Of a DNA stretch of 64,000 nt, positions 35,787 through 45,521 are shown piece by piece. Location of the stretch: positions 152,683-216,682 of the forward strand of contig SUZM01000003.1 of NCBI GenBank assembly GCA_015059965.1, read 5' to 3'. The number at the start of each line of letters is the position of its first letter. The stretch's first letter is position 1. The position numbers were made by a program, and so were the translations under genes. The notes under the pieces were generated by a model. It was not told the DNA's origin. It searched no databases and saw only the letters and a list, made by a program, of their open reading frames with translations. This DNA is from Rikenellaceae bacterium. GTDB taxonomy: Bacteria; Bacteroidota; Bacteroidia; Bacteroidales; Rikenellaceae.

Positions 35787-36740
35787 TTAACGGAGTGAGT
35801 CGTTGATCAGACCGCGCCCCGCCTTGCGGATGAGTCCCTCTTCGTTGAGCGAGGCCACCATCTTGTCCAAGATGCCGTTGATGAAGGTGCTGCTGCCGGG
35901 CGTGGAGTAGTACTTGGCGATCTCGATAAACTCGTCAAAGGTTACCTTCACGGGGATCGAGGGGAACTCCTTGAGCTCGGTGAGGGCAACAGCCAGGATC
36001 AGGTTATCCATGAAGGCGATGCGCTCCACATCCCACCCGCGGGTGTAGTTCTCGATGTAGCGCAGGTGCTCGTCATAGTGCAGCAGGCTCTTCTCGAAGA
36101 GGGTACGCACAAAGTCGCGGTCGTCGTCGTTCTTGAACTTGGGCAACACCTTGATATCGGTGTGCGAGGCCTTGAGGTTTTGCAGGGTGCGCATCACCAT
36201 GATCAGGATGAAGGGGAGGTCGTCGCTCCAGAGAATCGACATCTCCTCGAGGGCTTCGTCCAGCGCTTCGCACTCCTGCAACTCATCGCAGAAGAAGCGG
36301 CTCACCAGGTCGCAATCCTCACGGAAGGAGCGATCGGGGTTACTCATGTAGGACTTGAAGTAGTCGCGCGAAGCTAATTGATTGTAAAGGCTTTTGATCA
36401 GCTCGGGATAAGCTGCCCAGGTCAGTTTTCGAGCCGTAAGGTAATCGCCTATGGCATCGCTGTTTGCGAGCAGACGAATCACCACGTTATCGACAAATTT
36501 GGTGTTGGGGTTCAGGTCCTCATAGGAGGGGAGCATCTTCTTGCGGGCCAGCTCCTGGCGACTCTCGGCGTAGCGCACCAGCTCGGCGGGGAGGCTGAGC
36601 ATCTGGAAATAGAGGTCATAGGCCTTGTCGATGGTGTTCATCATCGACTTTTCACTAACCATCATACTGTCGGCCTCAGTCTTCAGATGGGCGTAAAGGG
36701 CCTTGAGGGCCTTGATGCGCAACAAACGTCTGCTTAACAT
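35787..36740 (-). CDS. nusB: Transcription antitermination factor NusB
   Basis: A 317-residue Bacteroidota-type NusB, about twice the E. coli length, with an N-terminal extension before the NusB fold. The core occupies the C-terminal 130 residues (FVRTLFEKSLLHYDEHLRYIE, then NLILAVALTELKEFPSIPVKVTFDEFIEIAKYYSTPGSSTFINGILDKM). NusB with NusE binds boxA in rRNA leaders. The start MLSRRLLRIKAL at 36740 is chosen because the longer frame to 36860 crosses the promoter. Confidence 0.92.
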   Translation of the reverse strand: MLSRRLLRIKALKALYAHLKTEADSMMVSEKSMMNTIDKAYDLYFQMLSLPAELVRYAESRQELARKKMLPSYEDLNPNTKFVDNVVIRLLANSDAIGDYLTARKLTWAAYPELIKSLYNQLASRDYFKSYMSNPDRSFREDCDLVSRFFCDELQECEALDEALEEMSILWSDDLPFILIMVMRTLQNLKASHTDIKVLPKFKNDDDRDFVRTLFEKSLLHYDEHLRYIENYTRGWDVERIAFMDNLILAVALTELKEFPSIPVKVTFDEFIEIAKYYSTPGSSTFINGILDKMVASLNEEGLIRKAGRGLINDSLR

Positions 36741-36784
36741 ATCTTTAGAACTTTTCTTTTTTTCGGTTTCTTGGTTTCGGTGCG

Positions 36785-36812
36785 CAAAGATACAAAATAA
36801 TTCAAAATTCAA
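36785..36812 (-). promoter_or_regulatory. nusB promoter
   Basis: Minus strand: TATCTTTG (36785-36792), with a TTG at 36810-36812 (17-bp spacer, slightly short). Confidence 0.65.
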
Positions 36813-37033
36813 AATTAAGAAAAGAAAAATTATTTTCCTTGTCACAGGGAATATTACCAAAGATAAGAATATTCCGCCTCGTTAGTCGATGCACAATGCA
36901 CGATGCACATTGCGCAATTATTTTCTTGTCGCGGAAAATATTACCCAGGAATATTTCGGTGCATTCGCTTAACAATTGTGATTTTTTTCTCCATTTCTCC
37001 CCCAAAAAAGGTGGCAGATTCAATACTTTTTAT
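36813..37033. other. Non-coding divergent gap between nusB and the hut operon
   Basis: AT-rich, no gene. GGAATATTACC-like phrases recur (36848, 36946, 36957), and CACAATGCACGATGCACATTGCGC forms short near-repeats (36891-36916). No operator is clearly recognised. Confidence 0.5.
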
Positions 37034-37219
37034 TATATTTGGAGGCTTAAAACGGCTATTTTAAATCCCGGGCCACCCAACAACTCCGAAATCGGAGCGC
37101 GCAAGGGGTTTGTTCCATAGAGCAAAACCCGGATAAGAGAAGCCGCACAACCCTAAAAATGACGATAAGGAAAGAATCGAAAACCTAAAACATAACAAAC
37201 TAAAAAAGAGAACAGAACC
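37034..37219 (+). promoter_or_regulatory. hut operon promoter and long leader
   Basis: The -7 element TATATTTG lies at 37034-37041 without an obvious upstream TTG, so an activator may be needed (inference). The 170-nt leader contains two hairpins: CTCCGA/TCGGAG (about 37083-37097) and a GGGTTT/AAACCC stem (about 37106-37131). Confidence 0.5.
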
Positions 37220-38914
37220 ATGAAAAGAATTATTGAGTGCGTGCCCAACTTCAGCGAGGGCCGCGACCGTTCGGTCATCGATCGTATCACGGCAGCCATC
37301 ACGGCCGTAAAGGGCGTAAAGCTCCTGGATGTGGATCCGGGCGAGGCGACGAACCGCACGGTGGTTACCTTCGTCGGTGAGCCCGAAGCGGTCTTGGAGG
37401 CCGCCTTCCAGGGCGTTAAGCGTGCTTCGGAGCTTATTGATATGCGCAACCACAAGGGCGCACACCCCCGTATGGGTGCCACCGACGTCTGCCCGCTGAT
37501 CCCCATTGCCGGCATCACGCTGGAGGAGTGCGCCGAGCTGGCCCGCCAGCTGGGTAAGCGCATCGGCGAGGAGTTGCAGATTCCGGTCTATGCCTACGAG
37601 GCTGCCGCCTTCACCCCCGAGCGCCGCAACTTGGCCGTATGCCGCCGCGGAGAGTATGAGGCCCTGCCCGAGCGTATGGTGGGCGCCGAGGCTCCCGACT
37701 TCGGAGCCCGTCCCTTCGATGAGGGGGTAGCCCGCACGGGTGCTACGGCTGTCGGAGCCCGCGACTTCCTGATCGCCGTGAACTACAACCTCAATACCAC
37801 CTCGACGCGCCGCGCCAATGCCATCGCATTCGACGTCAGAGAGAAGGGTCGCCCGATGCGCGAGGGAAACTCGGTGGTCGGCAAGATCCTCAAGGACGAG
37901 AACGGCAAGACGATCATGAAGCCCGGTACGCTGAAGGCCTGCAAGGCTATCGGCTGGTATATCGACGAGTATCAGATTGCCCAGGTCTCGATGAACCTCA
38001 CCAACATCTCGATCACGCCGCTGCATGTCGCCTTTGACGAGGTTTGCCGCGCCGCTCAGGCCCGTGGTCTGCGCGTGACGGGTACCGAGATCGTGGGTCT
38101 GATCCCGAAGCGTGCCCTGATTGAGGCGGGTCGCTATTTCCTCGAGAAGCAGCAGCGCTCGACCGGTATCGCCGAGTCGGAGATCATCCGCATCGCCATC
38201 AAGTCGATGGGCCTGGACGACCTGAAACCCTTCAACCCCGAGGAGAAGGTGATCGAGTACCTTCTGGAGGCCGAGAACAAGAAGCCCGGCCTGGTGGATC
38301 TGACCTGCACGGGCTTTGCCGTGGAGACGGCCAGCGAGTCGCCCGCCCCGGGAGGTGGTTCGATCTCGGCCTACATGGGAGCCTTAGGTGCCGCCCTGGG
38401 CACGATGGTGGCCAACCTCTCGTCGCACAAGGCCGGTTGGGATGAGCGCTGGAAGGAGTTTTCGGATTGGGCCGACAAGGGTCAAGCCCTGATGAACGAG
38501 ATGCTCTGGCTGGTGGACGAGGATACGAACGCCTTCAATAAGATCATGGACGTCTTCGCCATGCCCAAATCCACGGACGAGGAGAAGGCTGCCCGCGCCG
38601 CCGCCATGGAGTCGGCCACGCTCTACGCCACTCAGGTCCCCCTGCGCACCGTGAAGACCGCCTTCAAGGCCTTTGAGATCGTGCGTGCCATGGCCCAGGA
38701 GGGTAACCCCAACTCGGTAACCGATGCCGGAGTGGGTGCTCTGGCCATCCGCTCGGCCGTGATGGGTGCCGCCCTGAATGTGAAGATCAACGCCGCAGGA
38801 TTGAAGGACCGCGAGACGGCCGACAAGCTCGTTGCCGAGGCCGAGGCGCTGGTGGCTGCTGCCAACAAGGAGGAGGCCGAGATCCTCGAGATCGTCGAGT
38901 CGAAGATCAAGTAG
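37220..38914 (+). CDS. ftcD: Bifunctional glutamate formimidoyltransferase / formiminotetrahydrofolate cyclodeaminase
   Basis: Transfers the formimino group of formiminoglutamate to tetrahydrofolate, yielding glutamate, then deaminates it to methenyl-THF. The 564-residue fusion has the formiminotransferase domains (1 to about 330: CVPNFSEGRD, HPRMGATDVCP, SMNLTNISITPLH). A helical cyclodeaminase follows (about 345-560: ESPAPGGGSISAYMGALG). The fused form is the one found in animals and some bacteria. It is the first gene of the hut operon, although it acts last. Confidence 0.95.
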   Translation: MKRIIECVPNFSEGRDRSVIDRITAAITAVKGVKLLDVDPGEATNRTVVTFVGEPEAVLEAAFQGVKRASELIDMRNHKGAHPRMGATDVCPLIPIAGITLEECAELARQLGKRIGEELQIPVYAYEAAAFTPERRNLAVCRRGEYEALPERMVGAEAPDFGARPFDEGVARTGATAVGARDFLIAVNYNLNTTSTRRANAIAFDVREKGRPMREGNSVVGKILKDENGKTIMKPGTLKACKAIGWYIDEYQIAQVSMNLTNISITPLHVAFDEVCRAAQARGLRVTGTEIVGLIPKRALIEAGRYFLEKQQRSTGIAESEIIRIAIKSMGLDDLKPFNPEEKVIEYLLEAENKKPGLVDLTCTGFAVETASESPAPGGGSISAYMGALGAALGTMVANLSSHKAGWDERWKEFSDWADKGQALMNEMLWLVDEDTNAFNKIMDVFAMPKSTDEEKAARAAAMESATLYATQVPLRTVKTAFKAFEIVRAMAQEGNPNSVTDAGVGALAIRSAVMGAALNVKINAAGLKDRETADKLVAEAEALVAAANKEEAEILEIVESKIK

Positions 38915-38967
38915 TCGGAAAGATTCCGCACAGCATAAGGAGTTTTAAAACCAAAGAATCGAAAACT

Positions 38968-40983
38968 ATGACTTTAGAGCAGTTTAGAAAAGATATCGTG
39001 GCCGGTATTCCCGATGTATTGCCTGCCCCCAAGCCCTATGACCCGACGGTGAACCACGCCCCGCGCCGCAAGGAGATCCTCACAGACGAGGAGCGCGTGC
39101 TGGCCCTGAAGAATGCCCTGCGCTACTTCCCCGAGAAGCACCACGCCGAGTTGGCCAAGGAGTTTGCCGAAGAGCTTCGGGAGTATGGTCGCATCTACAT
39201 GTACCGTCTGCGTCCCGATTACGAGATGAAGGCCCGCAACATCGACGATTACCCCCACCGCTCGCGCCAGGCGGCAGCCATCATGATGATGATCCAGAAC
39301 AACCTGGACTACGCCGTGGCACAGCACCCCCATGAGCTGATCACCTATGGTGGCAACGGCGCCGTCTTCCAGAACTGGGCACAGTACCGCCTGGCCATGC
39401 AGTACCTCTCGCAGATGACCGACGAGCAGACCCTGGTGATGTACTCGGGCCACCCGATGGGTCTCTTCCCCTCGCATCCGGATGCTCCGCGCGTGATCGT
39501 AACAAACGGTATGGTGATCCCCAACTACTCGAAGCCCGACGATTGGGAGCGCTTCAACGCCCTGGGCGTTTCGCAGTATGGCCAGATGACGGCCGGCTCC
39601 TATATGTATATCGGTCCGCAGGGTATCGTACACGGCACCACAATTACGGTGTTGAATGCGGCCCGCAAACGCCTGAAGCCCGGCGAGAAGGATATCCGCG
39701 GCATGTTGTTCGTAACGGCCGGTCTGGGTGGCATGTCGGGCGCACAGCCCAAGGCGGGTGTGATCTCGGGTGTGGTGAGCATCACGGCCGAGGTGAACCC
39801 CCACGCCGTCGAGAAGCGCCACTCGCAAGGGTGGGTCGATGAGGTCTATACCTCGCTCGACGAGCTGCTGCCGCGCGTGAAGCAGGCCTGCGCCGCCAAG
39901 GAGGCCGTATCGTTTGCCTACCAGGGCAATGTGGTCGATCTGTGGGAGCGCCTGGCCGAGGAGGAGATCCCCGTGGAGCTCGGCTCGGACCAGACTTCGC
40001 TGCATAACCCCTGGGCCGGAGGCTACTATCCCGTGGGGCTGAGCTATGAGGAGTCGAACCGCATGATGGCCGAGGACCCCGAGGAGTTCAAACGCCGCGT
40101 GCAGGCCTCGCTGCGCCGCCATGCAGCCGCCATCAATAAGCTGGCTGACAAGGGCATGTATTTCTTCGACTACGGCAACGCCTTCCTTTTGGAGGCTTCG
40201 CGTGCCGGTGCCGATGTGATGGCTCCGGACGGCAAACGCTTCCGCTATCCTTCGTATGTGCAGGATATCATGGGCCCGATGTTCTTCGACTACGGCTTCG
40301 GTCCCTTCCGCTGGGTATGTACCTCGTGCAAGCCCGAGGATCTGGCCACGACCGACCGCCTGGCCACCGAGGTGCTGGAGGAGATCCGCAAGACGGCTCC
40401 CCAGGAGATCGCCGGTCAGCTCGACGACAACATCCACTGGATCAAGGAGGCCCAGAAGAATAAGCTCGTCGTGGGTTCGCAGGCGCGTATCCTCTACGCC
40501 GACAGCGAGGGCCGCACGAAGATTGCCCTGGCCTTCAACGAGGCCTTGAAGCGTGGTGAGCTCTCGGCTCCTGTGGTGCTGGGTCGCGACCACCACGACG
40601 TATCGGGTACCGACTCGCCCTACCGCGAGACCTCGAACATCTACGACGGTTCGTCGTTCACGGCCGACATGGCGGTTCACAACGTTATCGGCGACTCGTT
40701 CCGCGGTGCCACCTGGGTTTCGATCCACAACGGTGGCGGCGTAGGCTGGGGCGAGGTGATCAACGGCGGCTTCGGTATGGTGATCGACGGCTCGGAGGCC
40801 TCGGATCGCCACATCCGCGAGATGTTGCTTTGGGACGTAAACAATGGTATTGCCCGCCGCAGTTGGGCCCGCAACGAGGGGGCCATCTTCGCCATCAAGC
40901 GCGAAATGGAGCGCACGCCCGGCCTGAAGGTTACGCTTCCGAACATCGCAGACGAAGAGCTGATCAAGAAGGCATTGAAATAA
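38968..40983 (+). CDS. hutU: Urocanate hydratase
   Basis: Converts urocanate to imidazolonepropionate using tightly bound NAD+. At 671 residues it is the long urocanase type (about 670, as in animals) rather than the 550-residue proteobacterial form. Visible features are the glycine-rich GLGGMSGAQPKA and the catalytic-cysteine region FGPFRWVCTSCKPEDL. The C-terminal SIHNGGGVGWGEVINGGFG is also present. It lies 53 nt after ftcD. Confidence 0.95.
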   Translation: MTLEQFRKDIVAGIPDVLPAPKPYDPTVNHAPRRKEILTDEERVLALKNALRYFPEKHHAELAKEFAEELREYGRIYMYRLRPDYEMKARNIDDYPHRSRQAAAIMMMIQNNLDYAVAQHPHELITYGGNGAVFQNWAQYRLAMQYLSQMTDEQTLVMYSGHPMGLFPSHPDAPRVIVTNGMVIPNYSKPDDWERFNALGVSQYGQMTAGSYMYIGPQGIVHGTTITVLNAARKRLKPGEKDIRGMLFVTAGLGGMSGAQPKAGVISGVVSITAEVNPHAVEKRHSQGWVDEVYTSLDELLPRVKQACAAKEAVSFAYQGNVVDLWERLAEEEIPVELGSDQTSLHNPWAGGYYPVGLSYEESNRMMAEDPEEFKRRVQASLRRHAAAINKLADKGMYFFDYGNAFLLEASRAGADVMAPDGKRFRYPSYVQDIMGPMFFDYGFGPFRWVCTSCKPEDLATTDRLATEVLEEIRKTAPQEIAGQLDDNIHWIKEAQKNKLVVGSQARILYADSEGRTKIALAFNEALKRGELSAPVVLGRDHHDVSGTDSPYRETSNIYDGSSFTADMAVHNVIGDSFRGATWVSIHNGGGVGWGEVINGGFGMVIDGSEASDRHIREMLLWDVNNGIARRSWARNEGAIFAIKREMERTPGLKVTLPNIADEELIKKALK

Positions 40984-41005
40984 TAACCACAAAAAGCAAA
41001 AGAGT

Positions 41006-42484
41006 ATGATCCATGAAATAAGCTCTGCGCATCTGTCGATTGAGTGCGTAGAGGCAATCTTGAAAGAGAACAAGAAACTCGCCTTGAGCGAGGATGCCGT
41101 AGGTCGCATCGTGCGTTGCCGCGAATACCTGGACAATAAGATGAAGTCCCAGAAGGAGCCCATCTACGGCGTTACGACCGGCTTCGGTTCGCTGTGCAAC
41201 ATCTCGGTGGGTGCCGATGAGCTGTCGCAACTGCAAAAGAACCTGATGATGTCGCACGCCTGTGGTACGGGTGAGCGCGTGCCCAACGAGATCGTGAAGC
41301 TGATGCTGCTGCTGAAGGTGCAGTCGCTCTCCTACGGCCACTCGGGCGTTCAGCTCTGCACCGTACAGCGCCTGGTTGATTTCTTCAACGAGGATATCCT
41401 TCCCGTGGTCTATCAGCAGGGTTCGCTCGGTGCCTCGGGCGACCTCTCACCCCTGGCCCACATGTGTCTGCCGCTGATCGGTCTGGGCGAGGTGGAGTAT
41501 AAGGGCCGCATCGTAAAGGCCGAAGAGGTGCTCAAGGAGAAGGGCTGGGAGCCCATCGAGCTGAAGTCGAAGGAGGGCCTCGCCCTCTTGAACGGCACGC
41601 AGTTCATGAGTTCGTATGGCGTTTGGGCGCTGATTCAGTCGAAGCGTCTGAGCCGCGTGGCCGACCTGGTGGGAGCCATCTCGCTGGAGGCCTTTGACGG
41701 TCGCCAGGAGCCCTTCGACAACTCGGTACATGTGGTACGCGCCCACAACGGCCAGTTAGAGACGGCTCGCGTGATGCGCGAACTGCTGGCCGGCTCGGAG
41801 CTCATCGCCCGCAAGAAGGTTCATGTGCAGGACCCCTATTCGTTCCGCTGCATCCCGCAGGTACACGGAGCCTCGAAGGATACGATCGCCTATGTGGCAA
41901 GCGTACTGACCACTGAGATCAACTCCGCGACCGATAATCCGACCATCGTTCCCGATGAGGACAAGGTGATCTCGGCCGGCAACTTCCATGGTCAGCCCAT
42001 CGCCCTGCCGATGGACTTCCTGGCCATCGCCGTAGCCGAGCTGGGCAACATCTCGGAGCGCCGCATCTACCAGCTGATCTCGGGCGAGAGAGGCCTGCCG
42101 AAGTTCCTGGTAGCCAAGCCCGGTCTGAACAGCGGCTTCATGATCCCGCAGTACACCGCAGCTTCGATCGTGAGCCAGTCGAAGGGACTCTGCTGGCCCG
42201 CCTCGTGCGACTCGATCCCCTCATCGCAGGGTCAGGAGGACCATGTGAGCATGGGCTCGAATGCCGCCACGAAGCTCTACCGCGTGGTATGCAACACGGA
42301 GCGCGTACTGGCCATCGAACTCTTCAATGCCGCCCAGGCTTTGGAGTTCCGCCGCCCGGCCCGCTCGTCGGAGAAGCTGGAGGCACTTGTGGCCGAGTAT
42401 CGCAAGGTGGTACCCTTCGTGGACGACGATCAGGTGATGTATCCCCATATTGCCTCGTCGGTAGAGTTTGTCAAGGGGCTTTAA
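41006..42484 (+). CDS. hutH: Histidine ammonia-lyase
   Basis: Removes ammonia from histidine to give urocanate, the first step of the pathway. The 492-residue protein has the MIO-forming Ala-Ser-Gly at 143-145 within GSLGASGDLSPLAHM. It also has Tyr in YGVTTGFGSL and the conserved QEDHVSMG. The length is near the usual 500-510. It is 22 nt after hutU and 6 nt before hutI. Confidence 0.96.
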   Translation: MIHEISSAHLSIECVEAILKENKKLALSEDAVGRIVRCREYLDNKMKSQKEPIYGVTTGFGSLCNISVGADELSQLQKNLMMSHACGTGERVPNEIVKLMLLLKVQSLSYGHSGVQLCTVQRLVDFFNEDILPVVYQQGSLGASGDLSPLAHMCLPLIGLGEVEYKGRIVKAEEVLKEKGWEPIELKSKEGLALLNGTQFMSSYGVWALIQSKRLSRVADLVGAISLEAFDGRQEPFDNSVHVVRAHNGQLETARVMRELLAGSELIARKKVHVQDPYSFRCIPQVHGASKDTIAYVASVLTTEINSATDNPTIVPDEDKVISAGNFHGQPIALPMDFLAIAVAELGNISERRIYQLISGERGLPKFLVAKPGLNSGFMIPQYTAASIVSQSKGLCWPASCDSIPSSQGQEDHVSMGSNAATKLYRVVCNTERVLAIELFNAAQALEFRRPARSSEKLEALVAEYRKVVPFVDDDQVMYPHIASSVEFVKGL

Positions 42485-42490
42485 TCGCGT

Positions 42491-43723
42491 ATGAAGACAA
42501 GAATAGATAATATAGGTATGCTCGTGGGCCTCGTGCCCGCGGGCGTACTGCGTAAAGAGGGTCGCGCAATGAACGACCTCGAGATGCTCGAAGGGGCATG
42601 GCTTCTGGTGGAGGATGGTCGCTTCGCCGCCTACGGGCAGGGCGAGGAGAGACCCGCCGCCGATAGGGTAGTGGATGCCGCAGGTCGCTGGCTCTTCCCC
42701 TCGTTCTGCGATGCCCACACCCACCTGGTCTATGCCGGCAGTCGCGAGCAGGAGTTCCTCGATAAGATCAACGGTCTGAGCTATGAGGAGATCGCCAAGC
42801 GTGGCGGAGGCATTCTCAATTCAGCCGACAGGCTGCACGAGACAAGCGAGGAGGAGCTCTACCGCCAAGCGATGGAGCGTGTCAATGAGATCATCCGAAT
42901 GGGTACGGGATGCGTGGAAATCAAGTCGGGCTACGGCCTGACGGTGGAGGACGAGCTGAAGATGTTGCGCGTGATCCGCCGCATCAAGGAGAGTTCGCCC
43001 ATTGGGGTGAAGGCCACCTTCCTGGGGGCCCACGCCGTGGGTCGCGCCTATCGGGGTCGCCAGGCGGAGTATGTCGATCTGGTCTGCCGCGAGATGATCC
43101 CCGCGGTTGCGAAGGAGGGACTTGCCGAGTTTGTCGATGTCTTCTGTGACGAGGGGTTCTTTACCGTCGAAGAGACAGCCAAGATCCTCAAGGCGGGTCA
43201 GGAGCACGGCCTGAAGCCGAAGATCCACGCCAACGAGCTGGCCGTCTCGGGCGGTGTGCAGGTGGGCGTAGAGTTCGAGGCCCAGTCGGTGGACCATCTG
43301 GAGCGTACCACCGAAGTTGAGATCGAGTGTCTCAAGGGGTCGAAGACGATGCCTACGGGACTGCCCGGCGCCTCGCTCTTTCTGGGCATGCCCTACACAG
43401 AGTGCCGCAAGATGATCGATGCAGGCTTGGGTGTCGCCTTGGCCTCGGACTACAACCCGGGCTCGTCGCCCTCGGGCAACATGCGCATGGTGATGGCCCT
43501 GGGTTCGATCCGCATGAAGCTCACCCCTGCCGAGTCGCTCAATGCCACCACCCTCAATGGCGCCTACGCCATGGGGGCCTCGGCCGAGTATGGCTCGATC
43601 ACCGAGGGCAAGGTGGCCAACTTCTTCCTGACGAAGCCCCTGCCGTCGCTCGCCTTCTTCCCCTATGCCTACCAAACCCCGCTCATCGAGGAGGTTTGGC
43701 TGCGAGGCGAAAAGTTCAACTAA
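42491..43723 (+). CDS. hutI: Imidazolonepropionase
   Basis: Hydrolyses imidazolonepropionate to formiminoglutamate. It is a 410-residue amidohydrolase with the metal motif DAHTHLVYAG (D74, H76, H78). KSGYGL, THFLGAHA-like TFLGAHAVG, HANELAVSGG, DHLERT and SDYNPGSSPSGNM are all present. It is the last gene of the operon and is followed by a terminator. Confidence 0.96.
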   Translation: MKTRIDNIGMLVGLVPAGVLRKEGRAMNDLEMLEGAWLLVEDGRFAAYGQGEERPAADRVVDAAGRWLFPSFCDAHTHLVYAGSREQEFLDKINGLSYEEIAKRGGGILNSADRLHETSEEELYRQAMERVNEIIRMGTGCVEIKSGYGLTVEDELKMLRVIRRIKESSPIGVKATFLGAHAVGRAYRGRQAEYVDLVCREMIPAVAKEGLAEFVDVFCDEGFFTVEETAKILKAGQEHGLKPKIHANELAVSGGVQVGVEFEAQSVDHLERTTEVEIECLKGSKTMPTGLPGASLFLGMPYTECRKMIDAGLGVALASDYNPGSSPSGNMRMVMALGSIRMKLTPAESLNATTLNGAYAMGASAEYGSITEGKVANFFLTKPLPSLAFFPYAYQTPLIEEVWLRGEKFN

Positions 43724-43752
43724 GCATCCGAAACGAGCAATCTGCCTATCTT

Positions 43753-43793
43753 GGAGAGAAGCTGCCCAATCGAGGCCGGCTTCTCTCTTTTTC
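43753..43793 (+). terminator. hut operon terminator
   Basis: GAGAGAAGC (43754-43762) pairs with GCTTCTCTC (43779-43787), followed by TTTTTCTTG. Confidence 0.85.
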
Positions 43794-43834
43794 TTGCCGC
43801 GAAATAAAAAATGAAAAAAAAATCACAAAAAATG

Positions 43835-43865
43835 TTGCAGAATTAAAAAAATGATTCTATTTTTG
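43835..43865 (+). promoter_or_regulatory. Promoter of the SPFH-sirtuin operon
   Basis: TTG (43835-43837) and TATTTTTG (43858-43865) with a 20-bp spacer, about 45 nt before the first gene. Confidence 0.75.
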
Positions 43866-43910
43866 TGATATCAAAATAATATCATTTTAACAACCTAATA
43901 AAAAACGAGT

Positions 43911-44864
43911 ATGGAGAACAAAAATTTTGAGTACAAAGGTTGGAAGGGCAACGGTTTTGTGGCCTTGTTCCTGATTCTGGCCGGCTTTGCCGGGAGCATC
44001 TACTCGATCGTGGCCGGCGTAAATGCCGAGACAGCCACCGTTGGCGGCTGGCTCATCGGCCTAGGCATTGCAGGCAACATCATTCTGTTCATCTGCCTTT
44101 TCGGCTTTATGCTTCTGGAGCCCAACGAGGCGCGAGTGCTGCTCTTCTTTGGCGAGTATCGCGGCAACTTTCTCAAAACGGGCTTCTGGTGGGTGAACCC
44201 CTTTATGTCGGCCAAGCACATCTCGCTCCGCGCCCGCAACCTCAATGCCGAGCCCATCAAGGTGAACGACAAGACGGGTAATCCGGTGATGATCGGCCTG
44301 GTGCTGGTCTGGAAGATCAAGCAGGAGGAGATCTACAAGGCGGTATTTGATATCGATGCTCCGCAGACGGCTGCCGGTGCCGGGGTATCGGCCAGCGACC
44401 GCATGAAGATTCTGGAGAATTTCGTTTCGGTACAAAGCGATGCCGCCCTGCGCCAGGTGGCGGGCTGCTACGCCTACGACAACAATACGGCCGCCTCGGA
44501 TGAGCTGACCCTGCGCTCGAACTCCGACGAGATTAACGAGCAGTTGGAGCAGAAGGTGGGCGAGCGCCTGGCCATGGCCGGCATCGAGGTCGTAGAGGCA
44601 AGAATCAACTACCTGGCCTATGCCCCTGAGATTGCCGCCGTGATGCTGCGTCGCCAGCAGGCCGATGCCATCATCTCGGCTCGCGAGAAGATCGTGGAGG
44701 GTGCCGTTTCGATGGTGAAGATGGCTATCGACAAGCTTTCCGAGGAGGAGGTTGTGGAGCTCGACGAGGAGCGCAAGGCCGCCATGGTCTCAAACCTGCT
44801 GGTTGTCCTGTGCGGCGATGAGTCGGCCCAGCCCGTGGTCAATACCGGAACCCTGCACCATTAG
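43911..44864 (+). CDS. SPFH/band-7 domain membrane protein
   Basis: A 317-residue protein with two N-terminal transmembrane segments (about 15-38 and 45-68). An SPFH domain follows from LEPNEARVLLFFGEYRG to about residue 250, and then a helical tail. SPFH proteins form oligomeric rings or membrane microdomains. The residues EARINYLAYAPEIAAVMLRRQQADAIISAREKIVEGAV match the typical end of the SPFH fold. It is the first of five closely packed genes; the next begins 4 nt after its stop. Confidence 0.9.
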   Translation: MENKNFEYKGWKGNGFVALFLILAGFAGSIYSIVAGVNAETATVGGWLIGLGIAGNIILFICLFGFMLLEPNEARVLLFFGEYRGNFLKTGFWWVNPFMSAKHISLRARNLNAEPIKVNDKTGNPVMIGLVLVWKIKQEEIYKAVFDIDAPQTAAGAGVSASDRMKILENFVSVQSDAALRQVAGCYAYDNNTAASDELTLRSNSDEINEQLEQKVGERLAMAGIEVVEARINYLAYAPEIAAVMLRRQQADAIISAREKIVEGAVSMVKMAIDKLSEEEVVELDEERKAAMVSNLLVVLCGDESAQPVVNTGTLHH

Positions 44865-44868
44865 GATT

Positions 44869-45060
44869 ATGGCAAAGGAGGCGACAAAAAGTTTTGTACT
44901 GCGCGTAGATGCCGAGACGATGGAGGCTGTGGAGCAGTGGGCGGCGGATGAATTCCGCTCGACCAACGGCCAGCTGCAGTGGATCATCGCCGAGGCTCTG
45001 CGCCGCAGTGGCCGCCTGAAGAAACCGAAATCAAAACCCGCAAAAACCGAAGAGCAATGA
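44869..45060 (+). CDS. Arc-like ribbon-helix-helix protein
   Basis: A 63-residue protein. KSFVLRVDAETMEAVEQWAADEFRSTNGQLQWIIAEALRRSGR fits the ribbon-helix-helix fold of Arc-type regulators, and a Lys/Pro-rich tail follows. It probably binds DNA or serves as a dimeric adaptor. The start at 44869 is 4 nt after the SPFH stop. Its TGA overlaps the ATG of the next gene (ATGA), so translation is coupled. Confidence 0.85.
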   Translation: MAKEATKSFVLRVDAETMEAVEQWAADEFRSTNGQLQWIIAEALRRSGRLKKPKSKPAKTEEQ

Positions 45061-45521
45061 AAAAGTTTAAGATTCAATTAGGCAAGACCAGTTGGGGCCA
45101 TCTGCGTCTGGGGAGCTGGGTCAGCGTAACGGCAATTCTCGTTGCCTTCGTTACGAGCCATATTGCCGATGTGATGGGTACGCGCGATGCCCTCTGGGTG
45201 GAGATTATCAAGTGGGTGGCTCTCGGCATCTTCACGGGCGACATCTTCTACTCGCTCTGCAAACGCTCACCCCGCAAACGGTGGGAGGCGGTGATGACCA
45301 TAGGTCTTACCTTAGGTTGTGCCCTGCTGCTCGGAGCGTTGGCAATCTATCTGAAGAGTGGCTACGAGCCCTTTATTGCGCAGTTGATTACGGTAGGAGG
45401 CTTCATCCTTTTGATAATGGGCGTAGGCGGTTTTATTCTGTGGCGTGTGGAGCTCAGAAGGCTCAATACGCGAATATTGGAGCGCACGTTAAAACGAAAA
45501 AAGCGAAACTATGGAGTATAA
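45057..45521 (+). CDS. Small membrane protein, unknown
   Basis: A 154-residue protein with about four predicted transmembrane segments (roughly 23-43, 48-70, 83-103 and 112-132) and basic ends. No known domain is recognised. The start at 45057 is set by the ATGA overlap with the ribbon-helix-helix gene; the longer frame from 44979 runs over that gene. Its end overlaps the next gene by 11 nt. The gene order suggests a function linked to SPFH (inference). Confidence 0.82.
   Translation: MKKFKIQLGKTSWGHLRLGSWVSVTAILVAFVTSHIADVMGTRDALWVEIIKWVALGIFTGDIFYSLCKRSPRKRWEAVMTIGLTLGCALLLGALAIYLKSGYEPFIAQLITVGGFILLIMGVGGFILWRVELRRLNTRILERTLKRKKRNYGV

Noticed and set aside
38974..41163. A minus-strand frame of more than 700 codons opposite hutU
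   Set aside because: Antisense to a well-recognised urocanase; composition is His/Leu/Arg-rich without any motif.
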